Below, piece after piece: positions 6,026 to 13,962 of a DNA stretch of 15,738 bases. The notes under the pieces were generated by a model. That model was not told the DNA's origin, made no database searches, and saw only the letters and a list, made by a program, of their open reading frames with translations. Made by a program: the position numbers and the translations under genes. Within the stretch, counting starts at the first letter, position 1. Each line of letters begins with the position of its first letter. The stretch lies in assembly GCA_035656495.1 (NCBI GenBank), contig DASRSL010000069.1:1-15738 (forward strand), given 5' to 3'. Origin of the DNA: Roseiarcus sp035656495 (GTDB lineage Bacteria > Pseudomonadota > Alphaproteobacteria > Rhizobiales > Beijerinckiaceae).

Positions 6026-6076
6026 TCGGAGGGTGCGCGTCCCGCGCACTTGGGCGGCGAGACACCGCCCCTCCGA
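6026..6076. repeat. Imperfectly nested palindromes, possible three-way junction element
   Basis: An outer 8-bp stem (TCGGAGGG 6026-6033 with CCCTCCGA 6069-6076) encloses two internal hairpins. The first is GTGCGCG/CGCGCAC (6033-6039 and 6043-6049, 3-nt loop). The second is GGGCGG/CCGCCC (6052-6057 and 6065-6070, 7-nt loop). The outer and inner stems compete for a few bases. It lies about 60 nt beyond the gltA stop in the convergent ppx/gltA gap. It may act as an mRNA 3' structure for gltA or be a member of an interspersed repeat family; no T-run follows. Confidence 0.5.
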
Positions 6077-6134
6077 TGCACCGCGATCTCCATGGGGAAC
6101 TCATGAAACTCTCTTAGCCGGCCGCAGCGCCCGC

Positions 6135-7454
6135 TCAGCGGTTGCCGATCGGCCTGTACTCGCGCTGCTTGGCCCCGGTGTAAAGCTGGCGGGGACGGCC
6201 GATCTTCTGTTCCGGATCGTCGATCATTTCCTTCCACTGCGCGATCCAGCCGACCGTGCGCGCGACGGCGAACAGCACCGTGAACATCGCGACCGGAAAG
6301 CCCATCGCCTTGAGAGTGATGCCGGAATAGAAGTCGATATTCGGGTAGAGCTTCTTTTCGATGAAATACTCGTCGGAGAGCGCGATGCGCTCGAGCTCCA
6401 TTGCAACGTCGAGCAGCGGGTCGTCCTTGACGCCGAGCTCGTTCAGAACGTCGTGCGCCGTTCTCTGCATGATTTTCGCGCGCGGATCGTAGTTTTTGTA
6501 GACGCGGTGGCCGAAGCCCATCAGGCGGAACGGATCGTTCTTGTCCTTGGCCTTGGCGATGTACTTGGGAATGTTTTCGACCGTGCCGATCTCGCCAAGC
6601 ATCTTGAGCGCCGCCTCGTTGGCGCCCCCGTGCGCGGGGCCCCACAGGCAGGCGATGCCGGCGGCGATGCAGGCGAAGGGGTTCGCGCCGGATGACCCGG
6701 CCAAGCGAACGGTCGAGGTCGAAGCGTTCTGCTCGTGGTCGGCGTGCAGGATGAAGATGCGGTCGAGAGCGCGCGCCAGCACAGGGTTGACCCTGTATTC
6801 CTCGCAAGGCACGGAGAAGCACATGCGCAGGAAATTCGCGCAATAGTCGAGATCGTTCTTGGGATAAACGAACGGCTGACCGATGGCGTATTTGTAGGCC
6901 ATCGAGGCCAGCGTCGGCATCTTGGCGATCATCCGAATGGAGGCGACCTCACGCTGCCAGGGATCGTTGATGTCGATCGAGTCGTGATAGAAGGCCGCCA
7001 GGGCCCCGACGCAGGCCACCATCACCGACATCGGGTGCGCGTCGCGGCGGAACCCGTTGAAGAACCGCGTCATCTGCTCGTGCACCATGGTATGCCGGGT
7101 GACGCGGTAGTCGAAGTCGGCTTTCTGCGAAGCGGTCGGCAGCTCGCCGTACAGCAGGAGATAGCAGGTTTCGAGAAAGTCGCCGTGCTCAGCGAGCTGA
7201 TCGATCCGATAGCCGCGATAGAGCAGGACTCCGGCGTCGCCATCGATGTAGGTGATCTTCGATTCCGTGCTTGCCGTCGAGGAGAAGCCAGGATCGTAGG
7301 TGAACATGCCCGTTTGGGCGTAGAGCTTGCCGATGTCCACGACCGACGGACCGATGGTGCCGGCCCTGACCGGCATCTCGACGGTCTTGTCGCCGACCTT
7401 GATGGCGGCGACGGAAGCATCGCCGGCCTTGGTGGTCGCTGAGGTCTCGTTCAT
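6135..7454 (-). CDS. gltA: Citrate synthase (type II)
   Basis: This gives 439 residues from ATG 7454, with GGGAGAGG 4 nt upstream. Citrate synthase condenses acetyl-CoA with oxaloacetate at the entry of the TCA cycle. All three catalytic residues are present: His275 in WGPAHGGANEA, His316 in GFGHRVYKNYDPRA and Asp374 in NIDFYSGITLKAMGFP. These align with E. coli His264, His305 and Asp362 after a constant shift. Length and the N-terminal beta domain (ITYIDGDAGVLLYRGY, 67-82) match the hexameric, NADH-regulated Gram-negative type; NADH sensitivity itself is not tested. A stretch of about 40 residues before the core is somewhat longer than average. It is followed downstream by the palindromic element and has its own upstream gap of 101 bp, so it is probably monocistronic. 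Confidence 0.97.
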   Translation of the reverse strand: MNETSATTKAGDASVAAIKVGDKTVEMPVRAGTIGPSVVDIGKLYAQTGMFTYDPGFSSTASTESKITYIDGDAGVLLYRGYRIDQLAEHGDFLETCYLLLYGELPTASQKADFDYRVTRHTMVHEQMTRFFNGFRRDAHPMSVMVACVGALAAFYHDSIDINDPWQREVASIRMIAKMPTLASMAYKYAIGQPFVYPKNDLDYCANFLRMCFSVPCEEYRVNPVLARALDRIFILHADHEQNASTSTVRLAGSSGANPFACIAAGIACLWGPAHGGANEAALKMLGEIGTVENIPKYIAKAKDKNDPFRLMGFGHRVYKNYDPRAKIMQRTAHDVLNELGVKDDPLLDVAMELERIALSDEYFIEKKLYPNIDFYSGITLKAMGFPVAMFTVLFAVARTVGWIAQWKEMIDDPEQKIGRPRQLYTGAKQREYRPIGNR

Positions 7455-7493
7455 CGCGCCTCTCCCATCGGGCTGCCGCGTTGCACTGCACAA

Positions 7494-7527
7494 TTCTTAT
7501 CGCGGCGCACCGTCGGCAACAAGTCAA
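7494..7527 (-). promoter_or_regulatory. Candidate gltA promoter
   Basis: On the minus strand TTGTTG (complement of 7517-7522) and TAAGAA (complement of 7494-7499) are spaced 17 nt, about 40 nt upstream of the gltA ATG. An overlapping TTGACT (complement of 7522-7527) with GATAAG would have a 20-nt spacer, which is too long. It is a weak sigma-70-like match in an otherwise GC-rich gap. Confidence 0.35.
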
Positions 7528-7555
7528 ACCAAAGGAGCAGCGTTGGTTCCCTCGG

Positions 7556-8863
7556 TTATTGCGGATTCTCGTAGCTGAACGTTTGCGCGTTCTCGTCGTA
7601 AGCGAAAAGCTCGCCATAACGGCCGAGATTGATCACCGTGCGCAGGGTGCGATCGGCGTAATCCTCGGACATATAGTCCTCCAGCTCCTCGCGGAAGCGG
7701 GACGCCGGCGCACGGTGGCTGGGACGCTCGTCGAGCACCCGCTTGATGTGGGAAGCCAGCGGAATGTTCGCCAGAGCCTGCTCGCCGATCATTTTCTTTC
7801 GCTGGTCGACGTCCATGTCGACGAAGCGTCGGCCGAGGGGCGTCAGCTTGATGTCGGCCTCCTCGAAATCGGCCAGTTTGAGGAGCTGAAGCGTCTCGCC
7901 GAGAGGGAAGAGGTCGTCGATCTCATAGCCGAGGGAGTCGGCGAGGTGCGGCAGGTCGGCTTTGCCGTTGTAGGGCGGCGCGGCGACCTCTTCGAGCATG
8001 CCGGCGAGCGAGTTCGTCGAAACCGTCGGCAGGGAAAGGGCGAGTCCGGCCGCGGCGGCCTCGCGCGCCGCCGGCTTGGCCGCGGGCCGCTGGGTCATGA
8101 GCGCGTAAATCCTGTCGACGAGCGCGCGGAAATCCGCATTGAGCCGGTCGCGCGGATGCGGGATTGCGTTCGGGATCTCCGAGGCGATGCGGCCGGGGTT
8201 GGACGACAGCACCAGGATGCGGTCGCTCATCAGCACCGCTTCCTCGATGTTGTGGGTCACCATCAGGATGGATTTGATCGGGATGCGCCCCTCCTGCCAC
8301 AGGTCGAGCAGGTCGGTGCGGAGCGTTTCGGCCGTCAGCACGTCGAGCGCCGAGAACGGTTCGTCCATCAGCAGGATTTTCGGCTGCATGACGAGCGCGC
8401 GGGCGAAGCCGACGCGCTGGCGCATCCCGCCGGACAGCTCCTTCGGATAGGCGGACTCGAAGCCGTCGAGACCGATGGTGTCGATCGCCTTCAGCGCGCG
8501 CTGGCGCGTCTCCTCGAGCGGCACTCCGTTCGCGCGCGGGCCGATTTCGACATTGTCGAGCACGTCGAGCCAAGGGAAGAGCGCGAAGCTCTGGAACACC
8601 ATCGCGACGTCTTCGGCAGGACCGGTCACCGGCTTCCCCATTATGGTCACCGTTCCCTCGGTCGGACGCGCCAGCCCCGCGATGATGCGAAGGAGCGTCG
8701 ACTTGCCCGAGCCGGAACGGCCGAGCAAAGCGACGATTTCACCGCTTTTCAGGCTCATGGAAACGTTGTCGAGCACGGGCTTGCGGCTTTCGCCCGAACC
8801 CGTGGCGAAGGCCTTGGTCACGTTGTCGACGCTCAGGAGAGTCGTCGTCGCGATGTCCAGCAT
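7556..8863 (-). CDS. ABC transporter ATPase with C-terminal AAA-associated domain
   Basis: This gives 435 residues from ATG 8863, with GAGGAG about 6 nt upstream. The nucleotide-binding domain is of the nitrate/sulfonate/taurine (SsuB/TauB-like) type: Walker A GRSGSGKST at 48-56, Q-loop Gln91, signature LSGGMRQR at 143-150, Walker B ILLMDEPF at 163-170 and switch His204. Residues from about 305 to 435 form an extra domain (NSLAGMLEEVAAPPYNGKADLP...) matching the AAA-associated C-terminal family (PF09821). This domain accompanies such ATPases when the permease is fused and may regulate transport; its role is not established. Ordinary SsuB/TauB proteins are about 255 residues, so the tail accounts for the length. 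It follows the permease gene after 26 nt and must energise it. The substrate is unknown: sequence resemblance to sulfonate or nitrate systems does not settle specificity. Confidence 0.92.
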   Translation of the reverse strand: MLDIATTTLLSVDNVTKAFATGSGESRKPVLDNVSMSLKSGEIVALLGRSGSGKSTLLRIIAGLARPTEGTVTIMGKPVTGPAEDVAMVFQSFALFPWLDVLDNVEIGPRANGVPLEETRQRALKAIDTIGLDGFESAYPKELSGGMRQRVGFARALVMQPKILLMDEPFSALDVLTAETLRTDLLDLWQEGRIPIKSILMVTHNIEEAVLMSDRILVLSSNPGRIASEIPNAIPHPRDRLNADFRALVDRIYALMTQRPAAKPAAREAAAAGLALSLPTVSTNSLAGMLEEVAAPPYNGKADLPHLADSLGYEIDDLFPLGETLQLLKLADFEEADIKLTPLGRRFVDMDVDQRKKMIGEQALANIPLASHIKRVLDERPSHRAPASRFREELEDYMSEDYADRTLRTVINLGRYGELFAYDENAQTFSYENPQ

Positions 8864-8889
8864 GGGAAGCTCCTCGATTGCGCGAACGG

Positions 8890-10617
8890 TCAGAGGCGCA
8901 GGCGGCGCTCGGCGAAGGCGTAGAGCTGGCGCCAGAACAGCCGGTTGAACAGGGTGACGAAGAGCGACATCATGGCGACCCCGAGCACGATTTTGGGAAA
9001 ATCGCCCTTGTCGGTCGCTTCCGCGATGTAGGAGCCGACGCCGGCCGCCCTGACCGTGTGGTCCTTCCACTTCACATACTCGGCTACGATCGAGGCGTTC
9101 CACGAGCCGCCGGAGGCAGTGATCGCGCCGGTGAGATAATATGGCGCAATGCCGGGAATGATGACCTGCCACCACCAACGCCAACCGCGAATACGGAAGT
9201 TTTTCGCCGCCTCGTTGAGGTCGTTGGGGAAGGCCGCGGCGCCGCCGATCGTATTGAACACGATGTACCACTGCGTGCCGAAGATGATGAGGAAGCTCAG
9301 CCAGATGTTGGTGTTGAGATCATAGGCGAGAATCAGGCTCACGGTCGCGCCGAACAACAGGTTGACCGGGAAGGCGGCGAGGAATTGCGCGATCGGCTGG
9401 ATCGCCTCGGCCCAGCGCGGCCTGAGGCCGACCCAGACGCTGATCGGGACCCAGATCACCGTCGCCAGGACGATGAGCAGGAAGACCCGGATCAGGGTAT
9501 AGACCGTCAGGACGAAGACATGGCTCACCTCGTCCCAGCCGACTTCGGTTGCAATGTATCGAACAGTGAGCCACGCGGCCCATATGGCGATAGCGAGGAT
9601 GACGAGGATCCAGATCGCGTCGAGGATGCGGGCTGGCCGCCGGTCCTTGGGGACGCCGGCCGCCGGCAGGATTTGCGGCAGACGGATCGGCAGAAGGCTG
9701 ACGCTGCGGAGCGCCGCGAATATGGGTTGCGACGCCAGGCGCAGCCAATAGGTGCGCTGCAGAAGGTTCAGCACCCATGAGGTCGAGACCTCCTGGCCGG
9801 CGGACAATTCGACGCGGAACTTGTCTGCCCATGCGACGATCGGCCTGAACAGAAGCTGGTCGTAGAGCAAAATGACGATCGCCATCGTCATGATCGCGGC
9901 GCCGATCGCCGACCAGTTCCCCTCGTCGTTCGCCTTGGCGATGTAGGAGCCGACGCCGGGGAGGGTAATCGTCGTGTCGCCGACCGTGATCCCTTCCGAC
10001 GCGACGACGAAGAACCAGCCGCCCGACATCGACATCATCGTATTCCAGATGAGACCCGGCATTGCGAACGGCGCCTCGAGCTGCCAGAACTTCTGCCAGC
10101 CGGTCAGGCGGAAGCCGCGCGCAACCTCCTCGAGATCGCGCGGCACGGTGCGCAGCGACTGGTAGAAGGAAAAGGCCATGTTCCAGGCCTGGCTGGTGAA
10201 GATCGCGAAGATCGCCGCCAGCTCCGCCCCGAGCGTGTTGCCCGGGAAGAGACCGAGAAAGAACGTCACCGTGAAGGACAGAAAGCCCAGAATGGGCACC
10301 GACTGGAGCACGTCGAGAACCGGGACGAGCACCATCTCGCATCGCCGGCTCTTCGCGGCGAGAGTCGCATAGGTGAAGGTGAAGACGAGGGAGAAGAAAA
10401 GCGCGAGGAACATGCGCAAGGCCGTGCGCAACGCATAATAAGGCAGGTTCGAGTAATCGAGCGAGACAACCGGCTCGTTCGGCGCCGGCAGGGGCGCCGA
10501 AATTCCGTGATAGCTTTCGGCGACCGCGGTCAGCACCGCCATGATCGCCGCGAATGCGATGAGGTCCCATTGGTTCGGCAGGACCCGACGTCCGGCGGAC
10601 GCGATCGTATTCAACAT
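8890..10617 (-). CDS. ABC transporter permease, two fused SsuC/TauC-like membrane domains
   Basis: This gives 575 residues from ATG 10617, with GGAAG 6 nt upstream. Two BPD_transp_1 domains lie in one chain. Each has an EAA-type coupling loop: EVARGFRLTGWQKFWQLEAP (164-183) and EAAKNFRIRGWRWWWQVIIP (469-488). Each also has a later motif of the form GVGSYIA-A--D-G (residues 221-233 and 526-538), showing an internal duplication. About ten or more transmembrane helices are spread over the two halves, with a basic linker near 310-330. Normal SsuC/TauC permeases are single-domain homodimers, so the fusion replaces the dimer. It forms a two-gene operon with the ATPase. No periplasmic binding protein is encoded in the window, so the importer either recruits one from elsewhere or has another mode of substrate capture. 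Confidence 0.92.
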   Translation of the reverse strand: MLNTIASAGRRVLPNQWDLIAFAAIMAVLTAVAESYHGISAPLPAPNEPVVSLDYSNLPYYALRTALRMFLALFFSLVFTFTYATLAAKSRRCEMVLVPVLDVLQSVPILGFLSFTVTFFLGLFPGNTLGAELAAIFAIFTSQAWNMAFSFYQSLRTVPRDLEEVARGFRLTGWQKFWQLEAPFAMPGLIWNTMMSMSGGWFFVVASEGITVGDTTITLPGVGSYIAKANDEGNWSAIGAAIMTMAIVILLYDQLLFRPIVAWADKFRVELSAGQEVSTSWVLNLLQRTYWLRLASQPIFAALRSVSLLPIRLPQILPAAGVPKDRRPARILDAIWILVILAIAIWAAWLTVRYIATEVGWDEVSHVFVLTVYTLIRVFLLIVLATVIWVPISVWVGLRPRWAEAIQPIAQFLAAFPVNLLFGATVSLILAYDLNTNIWLSFLIIFGTQWYIVFNTIGGAAAFPNDLNEAAKNFRIRGWRWWWQVIIPGIAPYYLTGAITASGGSWNASIVAEYVKWKDHTVRAAGVGSYIAEATDKGDFPKIVLGVAMMSLFVTLFNRLFWRQLYAFAERRLRL

Positions 10618-10819
10618 GGGCGACTTCCGTTGCCGCTCGAGGCGATGGCGCGCGCGGCCAGACGAACCCATAGACGCACGCCCGACGCCGGGGCAATCGA
10701 GAATGAGCGGCCCGAATGAATCGCGAGGCGGACCCTTGTCCAAGGCATGTGACGGCATGACGACACGCCCGGAGCCGCGAAAGACCTGGTCCGGGAGCGG
10801 CTCGAGCCTCGGAACACGC

Positions 10820-10848
10820 TTGCGTTTCCGCTTTTGCTCGCTTATATG
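10820..10848 (+). promoter_or_regulatory. Probable promoter of the rpsB-tsf-pyrH block
   Basis: TTGCGT (10820-10825) and TATATG (10843-10848) are spaced 17 bp, a good sigma-70/RpoD-type layout for an alphaproteobacterium. They lie in the 347-bp gap between the divergent permease and rpsB starts, leaving a leader of about 110 nt before the rpsB ATG. Such a leader could carry autoregulatory structure, but none is obvious. No gene was seen in the rest of this gap. Confidence 0.55.
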
Positions 10849-10964
10849 CCGCGCCATTCCACAGGCGGATTATTGCGGCTCCTGTTCAAGGTTCCGCTCC
10901 GGTGGCGAAGCTCGCTTCGCCGTTTCACGATCCGTCGAGGCTCAACCGGACAAGGACTGTTCCC

Positions 10965-11984
10965 ATGGCGTTGCCTGATTTCACCATGCGCCAGCTGCTC
11001 GAGGCGGGCGCCCATTTCGGCCACCAGTCGCACCGCTGGAACCCCAAGATGGCGCCCTTCATCTACGGCACGCGCAACTCCATCCACATCATCGACCTCG
11101 CCCAGACGGTGCCGCTTCTCCACCAGGCGCTCAAAGCCGTGTCCGACACCGTCGGCAAGGGCGGACGGGTGCTGTTCGTCGGCACCAAGCGTCAGGCGTC
11201 CGAGGAGATCGCCGCCGCCGCCAAGCGCTCGGCCCAGTATTTCGTCAATGCGCGTTGGCTCGGCGGCATGCTGACCAACTGGAAGACGATTTCCGCCTCG
11301 ATCTCCCGCCTGCGCAAGCTCGATGAGATGCTGAGCGAGGGCGCCAAAGGCCTCACCAAAAAGGAGCGCCTGATGATGTCGCGCGAGCGCGACAAGCTCG
11401 AGAAGGCGCTCGGCGGGATCAAGGACATGGGCGGAATTCCCAATCTCGTGTTCGTCATCGACACCAACAAGGAGGCGCTGGCGATCAAGGAGGCGAACCG
11501 CCTCAAGATCCCGGTGGCGGCGATCCTCGACACCAACTGCGATCCCGACGGCATCGCCTATCCCATCCCCGCCAACGACGACGCCGGCCGGGCGATCCAG
11601 CTTTATTGCGAACTCGTCGCGCGCGCCGCCATCGACGGCATCGGCCGCAGCCAGGGCGCGGCGGGCGTCGATCTCGGCGCGGCCGAGGCGCCGATCGCCG
11701 AGCCGCTGCCGGAGGCGCCGGCGGAGCGGGAGATCGAGTCGGCGACCGACCACTTCGAACTCTTGGCCGCCCCGCGCGGCGCGCCCGACGATCTGGCCAA
11801 GATCACCGGCGTTGGCCCGCAAATCGTCAAGAAGCTCAACGAGCATGGCGTGTTTCATTACTGGCAGCTCGGCGCGATGACGGAAGCCGAAGCCGCCAAG
11901 CTCGACGCCGATCTGAGGTTCAACGGCCGCATCGCCCGCGACAACTGGGGCGAGCAGGCGCGCGCATTGATGGCCGCCGCGTAA
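10965..11984 (+). CDS. rpsB: 30S ribosomal protein S2 with C-terminal extension
   Basis: This gives 339 residues from ATG 10965 (MALPDFTMRQLLEAGAHFGH), with AAGGA 9 nt upstream. The S2 core is complete through about residue 230: HRWNPKMAPFIYGTRNSIHIIDL, FVGTKRQA, RWLGGMLTNWKTI, PNLVFVIDTNKE, and IPVAAILDTNCDPDGIAYPIPANDDA. S2 joins late to the 30S subunit next to S1. E. coli S2 is about 241 residues. The extra tail of about 100 has an acidic/Ala/Pro linker (235-265), then a helix-hairpin-helix-like segment (DDLAKITGVGPQIVKKLNEHG, 275-295) and GRIARDNWGEQARAL. Comparable tails are, from memory, common in Hyphomicrobiales S2. It opens the rpsB-tsf-pyrH block. Confidence 0.97.
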   Translation: MALPDFTMRQLLEAGAHFGHQSHRWNPKMAPFIYGTRNSIHIIDLAQTVPLLHQALKAVSDTVGKGGRVLFVGTKRQASEEIAAAAKRSAQYFVNARWLGGMLTNWKTISASISRLRKLDEMLSEGAKGLTKKERLMMSRERDKLEKALGGIKDMGGIPNLVFVIDTNKEALAIKEANRLKIPVAAILDTNCDPDGIAYPIPANDDAGRAIQLYCELVARAAIDGIGRSQGAAGVDLGAAEAPIAEPLPEAPAEREIESATDHFELLAAPRGAPDDLAKITGVGPQIVKKLNEHGVFHYWQLGAMTEAEAAKLDADLRFNGRIARDNWGEQARALMAAA

Positions 11985-12009
11985 GGGTCCGGCCGTCTCG
12001 AGGTTCGAA

Positions 12010-12045
12010 CGGTTCAGCCCGGAGGCGAGGGCCGGGGCCGAACCG
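12010..12045 (+). other. Imperfect hairpin in the rpsB-tsf spacer
   Basis: CGGTTCAGCCCGG (12010-12022) pairs with CCGGGGCCGAACCG (12032-12045) with one mismatch and one bulge around a 9-nt loop. There is no T-run, so it is not a typical terminator. It may be an RNA processing or attenuation structure that adjusts tsf output relative to rpsB. This is inference from the fold alone. Confidence 0.4.
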
Positions 12046-12108
12046 GGGCCGCAAACAGAAATGCCGCGCCCCCTTCGGCGCAGGCTCGAGAGAATGTGAG
12101 GGAATGCG

Positions 12109-13011
12109 ATGGCTGCGATCACCGCCGGGCTGGTCAAGGACCTGCGCGAGAAGACCGGCGCCGGCATGATGGATTGCAAGAACGCGCTGAGCGAGACGAA
12201 CGGCGATATCGAGGCCGCCATCGACTGGCTGCGCAAGAAGGGTCTCGCCAAGGCGGCCAAGAAGAGCGGGCGCGTCGCCGCCGACGGCCTGGTCGGCGTG
12301 GCGGTCGAGGACAACGTCGGCGTGGTCGTCGAGGTCAATTCCGAGACCGACTTCGTCGCCCGCAACGACGACTTTCAAGGACTCGTGCGCGGGATCCTCG
12401 CGGTCGCGCTCGACAAGGCGCCCGAGGTCGACGCCGAGACGGTGCTCGGCGCGCATTACTTGGGCGGGGGCACGGTCAGCGAGGCGATCGCCAACGCCAT
12501 CGCCACCATCGGCGAGAACATCACTTTGCGGCGCGTCCAGGGCCTGCGCGTTTCGGAGGGGGCGGTCGGCCATTACGTGCACAGCCAAATCATCGAGGGC
12601 CTCGGACGCATCGGCGTCATCGTCGGCCTCGAGTCGAAGGGCAATCGCGACGCACTCGTTTCGCTCGGCAAGCAGCTCGCGATGCATGTCGCCGCCGCGA
12701 GCCCGGTCGCGCTCGACGCCGGAGGCGTCGATCCGGCCACGGTGGCGCGCGAGCGCTCGGTGCTCGCCGAGAAGAACGCCGGCAAGCCGGCCAACGTCAT
12801 CGAGAAGATCGTCGAGTCCGGCCTGAAGACCTTCTACAAGGAAGTCTGCCTCATCGATCAAGCCTATGTCCACGATCCGGCCAAAAGCGTGAGCCAGGCG
12901 CTGAAGGAGGCCGAGAAGACGGTCGGCGCGCCGATCGCGATTGCAGGCTTCGTCCGCTACGCGCTCGGCGAAGGCGTTGAGAAGCCGGCAGAAGAAAGCC
13001 TTGCGCCCTGA
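12109..13011 (+). CDS. tsf: Translation elongation factor Ts
   Basis: This gives 300 residues from ATG 12109, with GAGGG upstream. EF-Ts is the nucleotide exchange factor that releases GDP from EF-Tu. The N-terminal UBA-like domain (ITAGLVKDLREKTGAGMMDCKNALSE, residues 4-29) and the exchange motif TDFVARN (80-86), whose Asp and Phe insert near the EF-Tu magnesium site, are intact. Two dimerisation subdomains follow, with the C-terminal helix (QALKEAEKTVGAPIAIAGFVRY). Length is about normal for the long bacterial form (E. coli 283). It follows rpsB after a 124-nt spacer and is followed by a strong terminator, so part of the transcripts probably end here before pyrH. Confidence 0.97.
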   Translation: MAAITAGLVKDLREKTGAGMMDCKNALSETNGDIEAAIDWLRKKGLAKAAKKSGRVAADGLVGVAVEDNVGVVVEVNSETDFVARNDDFQGLVRGILAVALDKAPEVDAETVLGAHYLGGGTVSEAIANAIATIGENITLRRVQGLRVSEGAVGHYVHSQIIEGLGRIGVIVGLESKGNRDALVSLGKQLAMHVAAASPVALDAGGVDPATVARERSVLAEKNAGKPANVIEKIVESGLKTFYKEVCLIDQAYVHDPAKSVSQALKEAEKTVGAPIAIAGFVRYALGEGVEKPAEESLAP

Positions 13012-13018
13012 GTCCCGA

Positions 13019-13044
13019 AGCGGCCCTCGGGGCCGCTTTTTTTT
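13019..13044 (+). terminator. Intrinsic terminator after tsf
   Basis: An 8-bp GC stem, AGCGGCCC (13019-13026) with GGGCCGCT (13030-13037), around a TCG loop is followed by eight T residues (13037-13044). It starts 8 nt after the tsf stop and 50 nt before the pyrH start. This is a textbook factor-independent terminator and implies that pyrH relies on read-through or its own promoter. Confidence 0.9.
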
Positions 13045-13093
13045 GCCTTTGACCGCGCCGCCAGCGCGCCGAGAGAGGGTGGCAAGTGAGCCC

Positions 13094-13837
13094 ATGACGT
13101 CGAAACCGCTGTTCAGCCGCGTCGTGGTCAAGCTCTCGGGCGAGGCGCTGATGGGGCCGGATCCGTTCGGCCTGCATGCGCCGACCGTCGCGCGGATGGC
13201 GGGAGACCTCAAGGCCGCGGCCGATCTCGACGTCCAGGTCGCCGTCGTTGTCGGCGGCGGCAACTTCTTCCGCGGGCTGCAGGGCGCGGACAAGGGCATC
13301 GAGCGCGCCCGCGCCGATTCGATCGGCATGCTGGCGACGGCGATGAACGCGCTGGCGATGGAAGGCGCGCTCGAGCAGATCGGCCAGCCGGCGCGCGTGC
13401 TCTCGGCCGTCGCCATGCCTTCGCTCTGCCAGCCCTATTCCCGCCAAGCGGCGCTTGCCCATCTCGTCAAGCGCCGCGTCATCATGCTGGCCGGCGGCAC
13501 CGGCAATCCCTTCTTCACCACCGACACCGGCGCGGCGTTGCGGGCCTGCGAGCTGTCGTGCGATGCGGTGATGAAGGCGACCGGCGTCGACGGCATCTAT
13601 ACCGCCGACCCCAAGAAGGACCGGACGGCCACCCGCTTCGACCGGCTCAGCCACGACGAGGCGATCGCCCGCAACCTGCAGATCATGGACACCGCCGCCT
13701 TCGCCCTCTGCCGCGACAACGGCATCCCGATCGTCGTCTTCTCGGTCAACGAGCCGGGGGCGATTCCCGCCGCCCTGACGGGGCAGGGCAGGGCGACCTA
13801 CGTCGTGCCGCAGGATTTCGGCCTTTCGCCGCTTTAG
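13094..13837 (+). CDS. pyrH: Uridylate (UMP) kinase
   Basis: This gives 247 residues from ATG 13094; bacterial UMP kinases are usually 236-250. PyrH phosphorylates UMP to UDP in pyrimidine nucleotide synthesis and belongs to the amino acid kinase fold as a hexamer. Visible motifs are VVKLSGEAL (11-19, ATP phosphate binding), VVVGGGNFFRG (51-61, UMP site), the AGGTGNPFFTTDTGAALRA signature (133-151) and VDGIYTADPKKD (165-176), which binds the nucleotide base. The start was chosen from the alignment to the family; the open frame extends upstream through the tsf terminator. It is separated from tsf by that terminator. The usual downstream gene frr (ribosome recycling factor) is missing from this position, with gloB converging after 138 bp. 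Confidence 0.96.
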   Translation: MTSKPLFSRVVVKLSGEALMGPDPFGLHAPTVARMAGDLKAAADLDVQVAVVVGGGNFFRGLQGADKGIERARADSIGMLATAMNALAMEGALEQIGQPARVLSAVAMPSLCQPYSRQAALAHLVKRRVIMLAGGTGNPFFTTDTGAALRACELSCDAVMKATGVDGIYTADPKKDRTATRFDRLSHDEAIARNLQIMDTAAFALCRDNGIPIVVFSVNEPGAIPAALTGQGRATYVVPQDFGLSPL

Positions 13838-13894
13838 CGCCAGTTTAGCGTCGGGCTCCAACGATTTCAGGAGCTTGCGACCCGGTTTAGCGTC
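13833..13894. repeat. Short repeats TTTAGCG at the pyrH 3' end
   Basis: TTTAGCG occurs at 13833-13839 (overlapping the pyrH stop), 13844-13850 and 13886-13892; the last two are inside a longer GTTTAGCGTC. The copies are in direct orientation, irregularly spaced. They may be residues of local duplication. No function can be assigned. Confidence 0.45.
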
Positions 13895-13944
13895 AGCGCG
13901 AAAATCAGGCTGGAAGGCCCGTCAGGCGCGGGCGCGTGTATAAC

Positions 13945-13962
13945 ATAATACAATGGTATTAT
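13945..13962. other. AT-rich palindrome between pyrH and gloB
   Basis: ATAATAC (13945-13951) and GTATTAT (13956-13962) form a perfect 7-bp inverted repeat around AATG, in a GC-rich background, 14 nt before the gloB stop. It lies between convergent genes. Weak pairing and short T/A flanks allow only a marginal bidirectional terminator; a protein-binding site is equally possible. Confidence 0.45.

Noticed and set aside
5874..6695. Plus-strand open frame after ppx, considered as rlmE
   Set aside because: It has none of the RlmE methyltransferase motifs and runs antisense into gltA.
7481..8923. 480-codon plus-strand open frame opposite the ABC ATPase
   Set aside because: Antisense shadow of an ATPase with all nucleotide-binding motifs intact.
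11920..13416. 498-codon minus-strand open frame opposite tsf and pyrH
   Set aside because: It spans two conserved genes and the tsf terminator and has no recognisable domain.
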